Shown: positions 41,942 to 53,692 of the stretch, piece by piece
Numbering within the stretch: position 1 is the first letter of the stretch
Layout of the letters: each line of letters starts with the position of its first letter
Translations under genes and position numbers: made by a program
DNA from: Phallus indusiatus
Taxonomy: Eukaryota; Basidiomycota; Agaricomycetes; Phallales; Phallaceae
NCBI GenBank assembly: GCA_027605045.1
Contig: JAQFWX010000008.1
Span: 1,116,001 to 1,180,000, forward strand
Length of the DNA stretch: 64,000 nt
Direction: 5' to 3'
The notes under the pieces: model-generated
Told to the model about the DNA's origin: nothing
The model's input: the letters and a program-made list of their open reading frames with translations, nothing else
Database searches by the model: none

Positions 41942-44899
41942 CTAATCGCGGACGCGATCCCGGCGACTAATAACGCCTGCTAAAGTTCGATGCTCGGAGT
42001 CATGACTGATCCACCTTCCAGAGTCCACTTCGTCCTCTTCCTCGTTCTCCGCTCCATCCTCTGCCGTATGATAGGATTCGGCATCGGAATCAACAGTATC
42101 TATATCGGGTCCTTTGAAAAAGTAAGAAACCAATGCAGAGAGTATAACCCAAAAAAAGGCTTACCACCGTCCGAGTCCGAGTCAACGTCAGTTACATCGC
42201 CTGATCCGGTCATCATTAACATTAACAAAGGAAGATTTAATTTGCGAGCAGCTTTATTGCCTTCTGGATCGATATTCAACGCTACGTGGGCATCCCAGAT
42301 TAACTCAAGATCGTCCTTGCAGATATCGAAGACACGGAGAACTCGAGGAGATGAAATGCGGAATAAACGTGAATCAAAGCCGAGGGAATCAAGGTCAAAA
42401 TTGTTTAACCTCTCAGATCCCAAAGGATTAAAAGACCAGTACATATCCAGGAGTTCTTCTTCTTCTTTTCCTGGTTTCGAAATAAAGAAATATAACTCTT
42501 CATACTCGCAAGACCCGATCGAACAGCCAACCCTGGTAGGAATTTGGAGGTGCCACGAGAATCCGGATACTACAGAACCCATATACCTGAATATAATCCT
42601 CTTTTATGACACAGCCGCGAAATTGACATACCAACGCAAACTCTAGTGGTGACCCTCATTCTAATGGTTCTTGGAAATAAGTAGGAAATTTGACTGATAT
42701 GTGCACGAGTCAATCGTTCCCAAGCGGCAGGATCCGCATATTGAAGATCGAATTCAATCACCACTTTCTGCAAGTCTGCAGTAGTCGAAACACTAGCTGT
42801 ATCCACAGGAATGCGAATCCTAGAAACATTGCAATAAATTAGGTTTTCAGTGCCGCTGACGGTAGAGAACATTATGCCATACCTGAAATGCCTACCGTGA
42901 TCTTCGACAGGTAACCTATTCGCGGTTTTGAAGCATGTATGAAGTTCTTCACTACGAACAACGCAGTTCAAGGACGATGGTGATTTACAATCATAAAATG
43001 CTAATAATTCTGCATTTGAAGCTTCAACTCGATGCTCTTCCTCGCCATTACCCCATAGAATAGCGCCAATCCAGACAGGATATGCTGGTGCGGGGACGTC
43101 CACCCAAACATGGACATATGCTATTCCATAGAGATCCCATAAGAAGGAAGGGTCTAAAGGGTCATTTCGTTGTGTGGATAGGTGTTTTGTTTGTACCCTT
43201 TCCATAACCTTTATTAGCTCCTTTCTCGGTCTATTGTCAATATGCAGAGGCGTCCACTTATAAGCAGGATCATCTCGTACGTCTCGTAGAATATTTGACC
43301 GCCATTCCTTGAAGAAATCCAAATTAATTTTTCACGCATTTCAAGTAAGAAAAATGAACTAACAAATGCAACAGTCCCGCGTCCGTCTAGAGTGTTCACA
43401 TAATCAACGCTGATATATCCATCCTCACGGCCTTGGAAACCAATAAATGCGCGAGAGTATGTCAAATCCATCCACAAAAAAATGGCATGTTCAGATAGAT
43501 CGTCTGCCACGTATTTTAAGCCTTCCTGGGAGTAGAAGCAATGGTGAGATACAAACAACTATGATTGATTCAAGCTCACATCACAAAACGACTCCTGAGA
43601 TGTGGTCTGAGTAGAATTCACCATTAAACATCATAACAGCTCACTATGTAGCATTTTTCTATGTACTCAGGCAATGTAGGGCCGGCCAAGGTATACAGCG
43701 GTTTACACCAGGCTATGTATACGTATAGTGGTAAGTCTTATTTCTTTATTGTTTAGAGGGATGGTTATACGTACAGTTGTGAAAGACAAGACCAGGTCTT
43801 TCTTTGCATGGGATGACGCCGAATAGCTGCATCAGATTTGGATGACTTGCAATAAAGATTTGAGCCACCACTTGTAATTACTCTACAAGAAGTCCATTAC
43901 CGATGACGCGAGAACCACTCCTTTTCTGCTTTGAATCTCTGTTGAGACTATAAGACTATAGCGAAAATGCTTTCCTGTATCACGCACGGACGTAGCGTTT
44001 TGACCTTTGTAGACACGGACCATCCGCGTTCGAGTCTTGTGCCTCCATGTGACCTCCCAATGTTCCACTTGTTCCTCCGAATTATTCGTAAGCACGTTTA
44101 GATCACCAAGTCTGATTTTTTCGAACTGACTACTTTTTAAAAGGGTTCAGAACGCGGACTACCGACCGCACTTACATTAGAGTCCGTCCAGTCTGCATCA
44201 TTACTGCTTGTTTGTATACGCATAATTCCTCTGAGCTATATATGTATGAATCGGAATGAGACCAAAGTCGCATCAAGCATAGTTGTGCGTACCACCAAGT
44301 TATTCCGAAACTCTTCTATCTGACTTTGATAGCGTACTAATGTGTCCCTCTCACGATCGGCTGCGAAATATCTCCGAAGGAGCTTTGGCTTATCTGGCTT
44401 ATTGAATGAGTCAAGATCATTAAAGATGTGCTGTAAGTAACTATTTAACTGAATTTAGACTTTGATATATTTATACGAGCGGAACAGCATACCGGTAAAA
44501 CGTTTCACAATCTTCTTCAAAAGAGTTCAATGAGGCAATTTCAGAATCTTTCTTGGTCTCTTCATGGAGCACTTGGAGAATATTCGTGACATTGATTGTC
44601 AAAGTCTTATAAGTGTCTCGGTTTTGTTGTATTTGCTGACGTTCTATTAGCACTTGTACTTGTTAAAACATGTCCAATGACTGACTCACCTGAATAGGCT
44701 TGAGAAGAGCCATGACCAGGTTAGCTGCACCTGTAAGATATGGGAATGGCAAAAGTCCCCCCGCTGCACTCGCCAATTCAGCGACCCTGAAGGCATTAGA
44801 GACCCAGTCAATTTCGTTTTTAATGATGGAAATGGCGGTTGAAGTTGATGCTTCGCATTCCTTCTGGAGGCTAGGAGACTTCCTCTTCCGAAAAACCAT
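41942..44899 (-). pseudogene. MLKL-like helical / pseudokinase family, copy F (stop and frameshift in exon 7)
   Basis: The most divergent copy, from ATG at 44899 to a stop at 41942. Readable parts are LASAAGGLLPFPYLTGAANLV, QQIQQNRDTYKTL, RRYFAADRERDTLVRYQSQI, VEHWEVTWRHKTRTRMVRV, HPNLMQLFGVIPCKERPGL, the small exon ESFCD, SEHAIFLWMDLTYSRAFIGF, RIRIPVDTASVSTTADLQ, MYWSFNPLGSERLNN and a long acidic tail with ENEEEDEVD. In exon 7 a TAA (43746-43748) interrupts the frame and the segment before the AWC block is one base short against copy E. All other junctions fit. If an unrecognised short intron removes the stop it could be functional, but I found none that restores frame. Confidence 0.65.
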
Positions 44900-45808
44900 A
44901 ATTTGAAGGAGACGGATTGTGTATGTGTAATGCTACATCGATTATGAACATATATTGATGCTTTTTATATGTGTCAATTGGTACTCTCCTCATGCGCATC
45001 ACAGAGCTTCGTGTATTGCCTTTAGGAGCCAAAGCTAATGTCGTCCAATCGTAGTCGTGTTGCTACGCCAAAATGCGCGATTGCCCTTCAAGTTGAGCCA
45101 ATCCGCGCAAGCTTTTCGGCATCAAATTGGCGTGTGGTGAACCGGTATCCAGGGGACGAACGTCCTTTGAGTTTAATTATCGAAAGTTGACCAGACTTGC
45201 AATAGAGACAGTTCGTGGACCTCGAGAGTGGTGTCCAGTATGTCCGTGGACTCGATTTATTGAAAGGAATCCGCACTTGTGTAGGTCGAATATACCATGA
45301 CATTCTTCAATTAAGCCTCATAAACGAAGCCTCTCGTGGACTGACGATACTTGTAGTGACCAACTGGGAAACATCGCTAAGCTGTGGATGGATTGATGAA
45401 AGTCGAACGAGCATTGATTGGGTAGGAGTTGACAGTGCGCATCACCACGTGACAATACTTGGTCACAACTTACTCGTTCTATTTTTATCTCATATCGTCA
45501 TACACCCTTTGAAGTTTCCCAGTGAACTTGAATCAAGACGACCCTCAGTTTTCCCCTTCACAAACAATGCTGATGTCCGCAGCTTTAAGCCAGTTTCGAA
45601 GTGAAATAGCCGCAGGGACACGATTATATTACATCCGTCTGTTGTGTTAACTTTACTCAGTTCATCGGCGTGCATGTGATAACTTGTTTCCCAAGACCAG
45701 GCTTCATCGCCGTCGGCACGAAGTTCGCATTTGATTTCCGATAGAAGACGTGGATCATCTCCCTACTCTTTTAACGTTTTACATATCAATACCCGATCTT
45801 ACAGCGAT
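44900..45808. other. Upstream region of copy F and right end of the array
   Basis: ATCGAT at 44937-44942 lies about 40 bases before the copy F ATG. 44985-45120 resembles the region upstream of copy C. The 129-codon open frame at 45215-45604 shows no known domain and is not called. Beyond about 45200 I see no more family sequence. Confidence 0.45.
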
Positions 45809-47087
45809 ATGAGCAAGTGTGCACATTGTGTAACCGGAGTAACACACCAGGGTACTCCAGTTGGTACGTACATACACTGCGGACTCCGAAGTAGAGTAAT
45901 TGCGAGTCATATCTCACAGCCATTTTATAGGGACAATAAAACAGATAAACGGACACGATACATATGTATCGCTCCCTCAGACGTCTTACCCAAAAGATAA
46001 GGCAGTCTTACTGCTTCCTGATATTTTCGGAATTCAGTTCATAAATTGCAAGGTAATGTTCGTCATCAAAAATCACATTAAGCTACTGACGGCATCCATT
46101 TAAACTTTCCATAGCTACTCGTGAGTGGTTCCGAGGTATTAATCTTAAGCAGATATGAATTGAGTTGAGATAGGCAGACGATTTCGCTAGAAGCGGTCTG
46201 CCAGTGTATGCACCCGATTATTTGAATGGTGATCCAGCCCCTGAACCCAATCCCGAAGTAAGCCAAGAAGCCTTTGCCCTAATCCTTCTGCATACGTAAT
46301 CCATGCATATCGAGCCTCATTTCTTTTATCTAGTTTGACATCAAGAAATGGTTAAAAAACCACGGACCGGAAAAAACACGACCAGTCCTCGACGATGTCG
46401 TCAAGGCTCTCAAAACTGAAGGCGTTAAAGAGTTCGCGGCAATCGGATATTGCTTCGGAGGTATGAAAAACAATATCAAACACCTACCTCGTTTCTTTCA
46501 CTCGTTATACATGATTTCTTCTGTCTTCCAGGACGTTACGTTTTTGATTTGGCTTTCGACAACGTGATCAAGGTAGCCGCGACGTGCCATCCGTCCTTCT
46601 TGCGAGTTCCAGAAGATCACCACAAGCTTCTACAATCGTCAAAAGCCCCTTTATTGATAAATGGAGCTGAAGTTGATCAACAGTACCCCATCGAATTTCA
46701 GCTTAAAGGAGATGAAATCCTAGGAGGGGGGAACTATAAACCCGGATACAAGAGAATGTGCGATGTTCTATTACTCTTCGGTTTTTCTATTTCTCCATTG
46801 ACGTCACTATTTGAAGATTTTGGGCCGGGACTACCCATGGTTTTGCTGTAAGCAGTAATTTATTCGCTGTTGCTTCGGCAAGTTATTGACTAACCATTAA
46901 ACTTTCCAGGTTCGAGGTGATCTGGTGTGTTTTTCTTTTTCCTCTGTTCACCAGTACCGCAACTAAGAATGTTCCGTTCAAACAGAATAACCCCGAAGTA
47001 AAGAAGGCTAAGGAAGGAGCTTTCAAAGCTACAGTGGATTTCTTTCACGAGTATCTATACAAGGGCTCGACGTCTAGTAAACTTTAA
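45809..47087 (+). CDS. Dienelactone hydrolase family protein (DLH-2)
   Basis: Paralogue of DLH-1, 253 residues in eight exons: 45809-45863, 45931-46052, 46174-46257, 46334-46460, 46532-46757, 46817-46847, 46910-46924, 46986-47087. Exons 1, 2, 6 and 7 have exactly the same lengths as in DLH-1 (55, 122, 31 and 15 bases). The triad is complete: Cys in AIGYCFGG, Asp in GAEVDQQYP, His in TTHGFAVRGD. The N-terminus has a CxxC (MSKCAHCVTGVTHQGTP) as in DLH-1. The intron after the 15-base exon uses GTGTGT, not GC as in DLH-1. The extended C-terminus ends YLYKGSTSSKL. Substrate unknown. Confidence 0.88.
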
Positions 47088-48500
47088 AGAAAAAGGAAGG
47101 CAGGTGGGAAACGTATGGCGGGTCATGGTAAATTGACCGGTAGTAGATTCTTCCAGAACATCACGGTTAATGAACGTGTATATTTCTCCGTGCATACATT
47201 AACAAATTATGACCAATTATATATCAAAAACCCACATGTCGGAAAGCGGTCCTAATCAAGACTAGGACAGCCTTCGTTACCCACCAAGAAAAAAGAAAAA
47301 AAGGAAAGGGAAAACCGTTTTTGCCAAGATTCAAGTGTTATTACTGAGGCCCTCGTCATGTATATGGCGCGTAATGCTACTTGGGTATTGTGAAACAGTG
47401 TTTGATTGACCATATTATGATGAAGATCGGAAAGCCGGCCTTGGTTGTCGTCATCGTGTATATTGACAATTGAGGCGTATCTGTCCAATTGATTTCCTAT
47501 GTTCAGATAAGTTTAGGTTGGTCACAGAGTTTTGGTCTGAAAGAAGGTGTTAACTACCGTTGCTCAACGACAAGAGCAGTCTATATGCCTATTGTTCAAG
47601 GATTCAGCTAAGTGCTAAGGTGAGAGGAACGGGGGCCCTTACATGTATTGTATTAATTGGCTTCAAAAAGGACAGTTACAAAAGAATGAAGTGGGCCGTC
47701 AATCGCATTGAGAACTTGAAAGGGGAGCCAGGGTTCTTCCAATGTGCAAAACTGAGGGGATTTTATATGCTGAGACAGAGTTCATTAGCCTAATCAATTC
47801 TTGAGGAACACGTGCACTTTCACATAGATCGATGGAACATTCGAGCAGAAATTCCGTTTAGTATGTGCGCAGTCATTGGTCATTATTAACCCACCCTTTC
47901 GAGAATATCATGTTCATGTGCTCGTCCCGAGTCGTCAGTGCTAATACGATCTAAGTAAGAGTTGAGCGCTGATACGTCATTGTGAATGATAATGAATATG
48001 ATTAATATCAATCAGTTTTGGGTATATTACCATGAAATGTTCCGCCAAATTAATATGCCAACACACGGAAATAAAGAGAAGGCCCATCACTGGATAGTAG
48101 AATATAGTAGATGATGGTGCCAAATTAAAAGAGGGCCGGGGGGCGCATCAGAATGAACTTGCCTGAAACTCGTGGCATAGTCAGTAATAGTTAACTCCAA
48201 AGACGTTCTCGACGATGAGCTAGCTCAGATCAGCGGCCTTGCCGTGCTATTCGCTGGCATCGCACTCAGACGTCGCACGAGTCGTGGGCACTGGGCGTAC
48301 TGGGCAGCCACTGAGACCGGTCGGCGGATCCGCGCCGCTCTTGGCTTGGTGGTCAATCATTGACACGGCATAAATTGAGCAGCTCAGCTCTCACTGTCAA
48401 TGTTCATTAACATTATCCACCACGCTGTCAGACCTATCGTAAGCTCATTGGTTCTTTTTATTTGTGTTGGGCGCTGCCGACATTGGTCGTTTTGGCTGAG
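47088..48500. other. Intergenic region without a supported gene
   Basis: About 1.4 kb holding the 3' UTR of DLH-2 and the promoter of the thioesterase gene. Short open frames on both strands show no known domain. I see no tRNA or repeat. Confidence 0.45.
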
Positions 48501-49599
48501 ATGACTTACATAAATCAGCGTCGGGTCTTCCCAGCGATTGGCAAGCTCAATCTGAGGCCCATGTCGTCTTCTGCATCCAGTATACAGGTATTTATCTCGT
48601 GCATACTTCTGTGTATTTGCATCCTTTTTTGAGATTGCTTTATTCAGGCTCTTCAGCAGGCGTTTCGTGATCCAACATCTCCTTTCTATCTTGCAGAAGG
48701 TGAAATAGGTCCCGCCTCTCCCGATGAACCTCCTCGTACGACCACCATTTCCACTACACCCACCACACCTATTTTGAGTCGATCACCCAAGTCTGGCTCT
48801 AATATCACCTCGTCAATACAAGGTTTTAGTAGTGAGATTGTCAAAGAAGCAAGAGATTACGCCCTTAAGAACGGCTATGATCCCGATTCGTTTTACGAGC
48901 ACAAGGTCATGTGGGGTGAGATAGACAGCTTTAGGCAAGTCCTTGGTTTGCAAGAGATAGATAAAGAATGATCAACTCCTTATATAATACACTTAGGCAT
49001 GTCAATAACGTTCAATATGGTCAGCTCGTTTCCATGTATACCACCCAGAACATATTCAAAGATTCACGAATCTCCATTGAATAGGCAGATATATTGAATG
49101 CGTGAGATTCAAACTTCTGAAAATTAACAGAATATCTCTATTAACATCAAAATTTCCAGAGTCGCCTTCAGTGGCTTACCTCTGTCTATCACCAGGTCGG
49201 AGGCTCAGAAGCGGTCAATAACTTCCTTTCAACTCAAGGAATCTGCCTAATCTTGAAATCAATCTTCATCAACTATAAACGTCCAATCGTATACCCAGAC
49301 ACAGTGCGTGTCATATTCAAAATTTCTTGTAGTTTTGTCATTTATACTGAATTTCCTGCTCTCACACCTAGATCTTGATAGCACATCGTCTAGTGCCTGT
49401 TGAACCTCCTTCAATCACCCGCTTCAAACATGAAGCCATTGTTTACTCTTATACTCATCGCAGTGTAGCTGCTACCGGTGAATCTGTTCTTGTCTGGTAT
49501 GATTACGACAAATTGCAGAAATCACCCCCGTCGGATGCCATGCAAAGAGTGTTAGAAGATAGAATGAAAAAGCAAGAAGAACAGAAGAAACAAGGGTAA
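48501..49599 (+). CDS. 4HBT-superfamily acyl-CoA thioesterase, probably mitochondrial
   Basis: Six exons (48501-48587, 48648-48934, 48997-49019, 49085-49101, 49160-49303, 49372-49599) give 261 residues. The hot-dog domain shows GEIDSFRHVNNVQYGRY, where the Asp and the HVNN block are typical of YbgC/Fcb-type thioesterases, then SRLQWL, GGSEAVNNFLSTQGICLILK, INYKRPIVYPDT and a GESVLVWYDYDK end. Members of the superfamily hydrolyse acyl-CoA. The first ATG (48501) gives a basic N-terminus (MTYINQRRVFPAIGKLNLRP) like a mitochondrial presequence; a second in-frame ATG at 48561 is possible. Exon 4 has only 17 bases. The donor after 48934 is AG|GCAAGT, a GC-AG intron; without it the FRHVNN motif is lost. 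Confidence 0.85.
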
Positions 49600-51879
49600 G
49601 CCATAAATCACATTGCGTGTATACGGTATGACCAGGTGGAGCCTGATGTTTTTTTACCCCCACGAAGACAATCAATCTCAAAGTTTTAGCTTAGTCGTTT
49701 ATCCACCATTCACTTTAGAACCTTGTCATTTAATATGCATTTATTCATTTTGGCGAACATTTGAAGCTCGTATTATCTAGTACTTGCCTGGCCTATCCTC
49801 ACTGACGAACTCATCCATCTCGTTGACCTAATACTAGAGCATTTTTTTTTTCATACCCAATACTTATCTTCCACACGGAGGTTCCTCTAGCTTGACTGAG
49901 CACAGTTTTTCTCCTGTTGGTGCACCTGTGTACGGACGACAGGTCAAAGTCCGGTTTCGCTCGAATTTTTTGCTTGGTATAATTCCTAAACCTGTCGGTT
50001 GCTTTCAAAGAAACGACCCGTGATAGAAAGTTTCTATGGCCACATCGACACAAGGGGAAGAGTCGCACATGAGGTTGAATTTCTTTTCTTCTAAACTGAA
50101 GGCTTTTCCGTGTGGACCAGAGATGTCCTCGGCCAGAGCGACCTAATTCCTTCTCCAACAAGATTTTGACTGACCAAGATAATTGTTGGGACGATAATCG
50201 TTAATCTTGTCATCTCAAATGGTAACGCCTGTTAGCGTCGGTTCCTCGGCGTTGCAAGTAGACATGCATGAATAAACCCCAAATCCGCCGAACTGTTAGA
50301 AGCCCTATGCGTCATCCTGTGATATCGACATTTTCCGAATTTATTTTTTAGGGTCCCTTTTCACTCGGATAGTATTAGAGGAGTTAGGCACTTGAATCGA
50401 TTACCTGGTTTGGTTAAACTGGCATGGTATGCTTTGAAGCCTCGGGTTTATCCGGCCCCTTGTTGAAGGGGAGTATTCAAATGTGCATTGCGCATGTCTA
50501 TATCAGTATACTTGGTCTTTTTGTAGTAAATGAATGCTTCTGTGAAAGAATATAGGTAATAATAATAGTACTATTACACGTTATTGCACTTACTACTGGT
50601 TAGTATTCTTTAGTATTAATGGACTGTTCCGAGATTTGGACTGGGCGTGCTTCCGTCGAACCCGATAAAATGAAAAAGACGTGTCTACGTCGTCAAGAAG
50701 TGGAAGATGATTTGATTGATGGGAGAACATTCATGGCTTATTAGAACGATGCATGGTTACGACGCATCAAGCAGCTCGGAACTGAGTATTGAATATCCGA
50801 GTCGAATTCTTCGGGGCCAAGTTTCGCCAATAAGCCGCCAGTTGAACTCCTGGAATTTTCGGAATGCCATAGCTGACGATTTTTTTATTCATCAAGACGT
50901 GCTCTAGTGTTCTGCCACCGCCTTGGTCTTTGTCTTAGCTCGCCACGATAGGCCACGATTGACAGCTTTAGGAGGATATCGCCAGGATCGAGCGGCGGTG
51001 CCCGTGAACGTGCATGTCCGACATCCGCCAGCGTGCCTTTTTTCTTTCTTAACCGCGGGGTGCGGTGCTTCTGTCATCTGAGCGTAAGTAAAATTGCTTG
51101 TCAAAATTATGACTTCAGGGGAGAAACTGGGAGAAAGCGCCACCGCAGTGACAGCGGCAACCGCGATCTCAGGCTTGGCTTTGACCTGCTTCAGGCTTTG
51201 CCAATGAACTAGTGGCGGTTTTGAAATCAATATTCGTTGTTGATCGACGATGATCGTCATCCGTTGGGCATTCTTTAATTGTCTTGTCGGGTCGAAAGCT
51301 CGGAAAGTTGCTGTTTTGACGGAATTTGCCAGCCAACCGATGTCGCCGTCTCTGTTGAGAGTACGTTTAAGGTTTGGTTCCGTCCAAGTTTTTGGTTCTC
51401 ACTCACTTACAATGGGATTTGGTAGCAATGGGTCCTAGGCCTCAACAACACGCTCAAAACCGAAAAAATTTATGACACTAGCTTCTCCGACGGAGTCTTA
51501 GGACAGAAGGGGACGTCTAATTAGCTCGTTGAATTTCCGGTGTCTGCCAGTGGAACATTGAATCGTAAAATGATGGGCGGCTTCACGAGCAAGTCCCAAG
51601 TTCAAATGTCAATCCATTCCAATTCGACGTATTGATGGCGGTCAATTTCATGAACGATTATTTCAAATCTTAGTCCATTCCATATCAGCCGAAAGGCGAA
51701 TAGAATTCTTCTCGCTTAGGAGCTGGACTCGGAGGATATATCAAGCTATGGCTATATAGGACGCTTGAAAAAAACAAACGATACCAATTTCTAGACGCAG
51801 ACCGTCTCTCTTTATGCTCATCGCGTCATATTATTGCTAGAACGACACATTGACATTGACATTCCCTCTTTAGTTCGGT
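49600..51879. other. Long intergenic region without a supported gene
   Basis: About 2.3 kb. Open frames of 60-118 codons occur on both strands (for example 49811-50161 minus and 50904-51260 minus), but none shows a recognisable domain, splice continuity or sequence relation to neighbours. I found no tRNA-like box. It may hold an unrecognised gene or a non-coding RNA. Confidence 0.4.
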
Positions 51880-53692
51880 ATGCCTGGTATCAGATTAGAC
51901 GTATCCGTCCTTGCTGCAATTATCACGCAAGCTGTTCTCTTTGGAATTTATCAAGTATGTAAACAAAATTCTTTAAACCGTTCATGAAAGACGTCTTACT
52001 AACCCATTTCTTTAGGTTTTATTTTTTGCATGCATTTATGTCTTGCTCCACAAGTTAAATCACATTCACATTTGTACTAGTACCGTATATTCTGACTTTG
52101 ATATACTTAACAGGAGAAGTGGACATATCAACTGGCCTTTTCTAGCTACAGCTGTTGCTATGGTAAAAATGACTACGCTTTTTTGTCCCTTGCAAGGCTT
52201 ACATCTTCCTGTAGTGGATTCTTATAGGCGCAAATTTTGCCTTGAGTTGGAGTAGGATCATGGGTATGACTTTCTTGTTGCATTTTCGAGGTCTTTTCTG
52301 GGAACATTCTGTGCCCCTGGTAGACGCCTTTATCGGTCTACAGTCTTCGCTTGGGGAAAACCCGAATGCTATCTCTGAGTATTTTGAGGATCTGTCTGAG
52401 TGGTACGTAAAGTGTATACTTCGCTTGAAAAGAACGCTGAAAATTGTTGTTAGGAAAGAGGTAATGAGTTCCTTTCTATAAAAGCTCAACGCTAAATTGG
52501 CCAATTTTTTTTGGCAGGTCTCTCGTACTGCAGTTTATCAGGTTTTGACGACCATTGCCGATTCGCTATTTGTGAGCGAGAAATAAGAATTTGCTTTATT
52601 TGAAGAAAAAACTGAAACATAGAAACAGATATATAGATTATACGTCGTTTGGGGTAAACACTATTTCTATCTCTGCCACGCTCACATCTGAAACGATTTC
52701 TTTTAGGTCGTAATCGGTATATCGTCATTTTCCCCATTTTGATGCTTTTTGCTGCCATTAGTATGCTTGACTTTCCTTCTGCTTCAAAGCTTGCGCCTCA
52801 TTCGTACGCAGCCACGGCCATAACAATCACCACCCTTATCTCTTTTTCATCCTCACGTGTAAAATCTTTTATTTTTCTTTACTTCTACTTTTACTCACAC
52901 TCGGTATATAGCTCTTCGCTCCGACTTTGACAAAGTGGGCAAGAGCCTTTTTCTCGCTCTCCATCGTTCAGAATGTTTCAACAACTTTTTTGATTATGTA
53001 CGTATATAACTCATAATACATTTCGCCATTTTTCACTGATCGCCGCTCGTTTCTGCATTCATTACATAGCTTCCGCATTTGGTGGGCTAGCAACGGCATT
53101 GCTGGTTTAAAAGGTAATTCCTTATGGCCGGTGGTGACTATTCTTCTCGAAAGTGGCGCTATATACTCGAGCACTATGTTGATGTTATTGATCACTTATG
53201 TGTCCGGAACGTATGCCCAGTATATAGGTATAAATCCATGGTACTTTTTTTCCTGCCTCAACTGAGCTAATATGGCCTCTTCAGGGATTGATATGCTTGT
53301 TCCTATCATTGTAATTTAACTTTTCTTCTGATATTTTTCAAATGGAAACCAATTTTAGTCTTTGATAGGGAATTACATTTAATCTTATCATCGTCCGGGT
53401 ACCTTTGATCGCCTACAAGTTATATCACGATATAATCTGATTAAAATGTTTTTTGCTGCAGGTCGGGTTAGGTCTATCCCATATTCCAACAACGAATAAC
53501 AGTCTACTGGCCACCACACGACCGGCCTTCAATAATCTGCCACGTCGAAGATCGCTCACTTTTGACATTACACAGCACGTCCATACGGCCCAGGAGGCGG
53601 ACCAGACGAAAACGAACGTGCCGAAAGCGGCGAGTGGTGAAGACGATGCTTCTTCGAACACAGGGGAATGGAAAACATCAACGACTAGCTAA
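51880..53692 (+). CDS. Multi-pass membrane protein of a fungal seven-helix family, function unknown
   Basis: Start MPGIRLDVSVLAAIITQAVLF at 51880. Short exons split by many introns encode hydrophobic helices: VLFFACIYVLLHK, GHINWPFLATAVAM, a WILIGANFALSW piece, the loop YFEDLSEW, TAVYQVLTTIADSLFV, then LYVVWGRNRYIVIFPILML, a helix around SYAATAITITTLI, and FNLIIVRVGLG just before a polar C-terminus that ends EWKTSTTS. The YFEDLSxW, LYxVWGR and LIIVRVGLG motifs and their order match a large basidiomycete family of uncharacterised membrane proteins with about seven helices. I give the outer limits; internal exon borders are only partly resolved. No enzymatic or receptor function can be claimed. 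Confidence 0.65.

Noticed and set aside
49600..51879. tRNA or small RNA genes in the long gap
   Set aside because: I looked for GGTTCGANTCC-type boxes and matching stems by eye and found none; absence is not proven.
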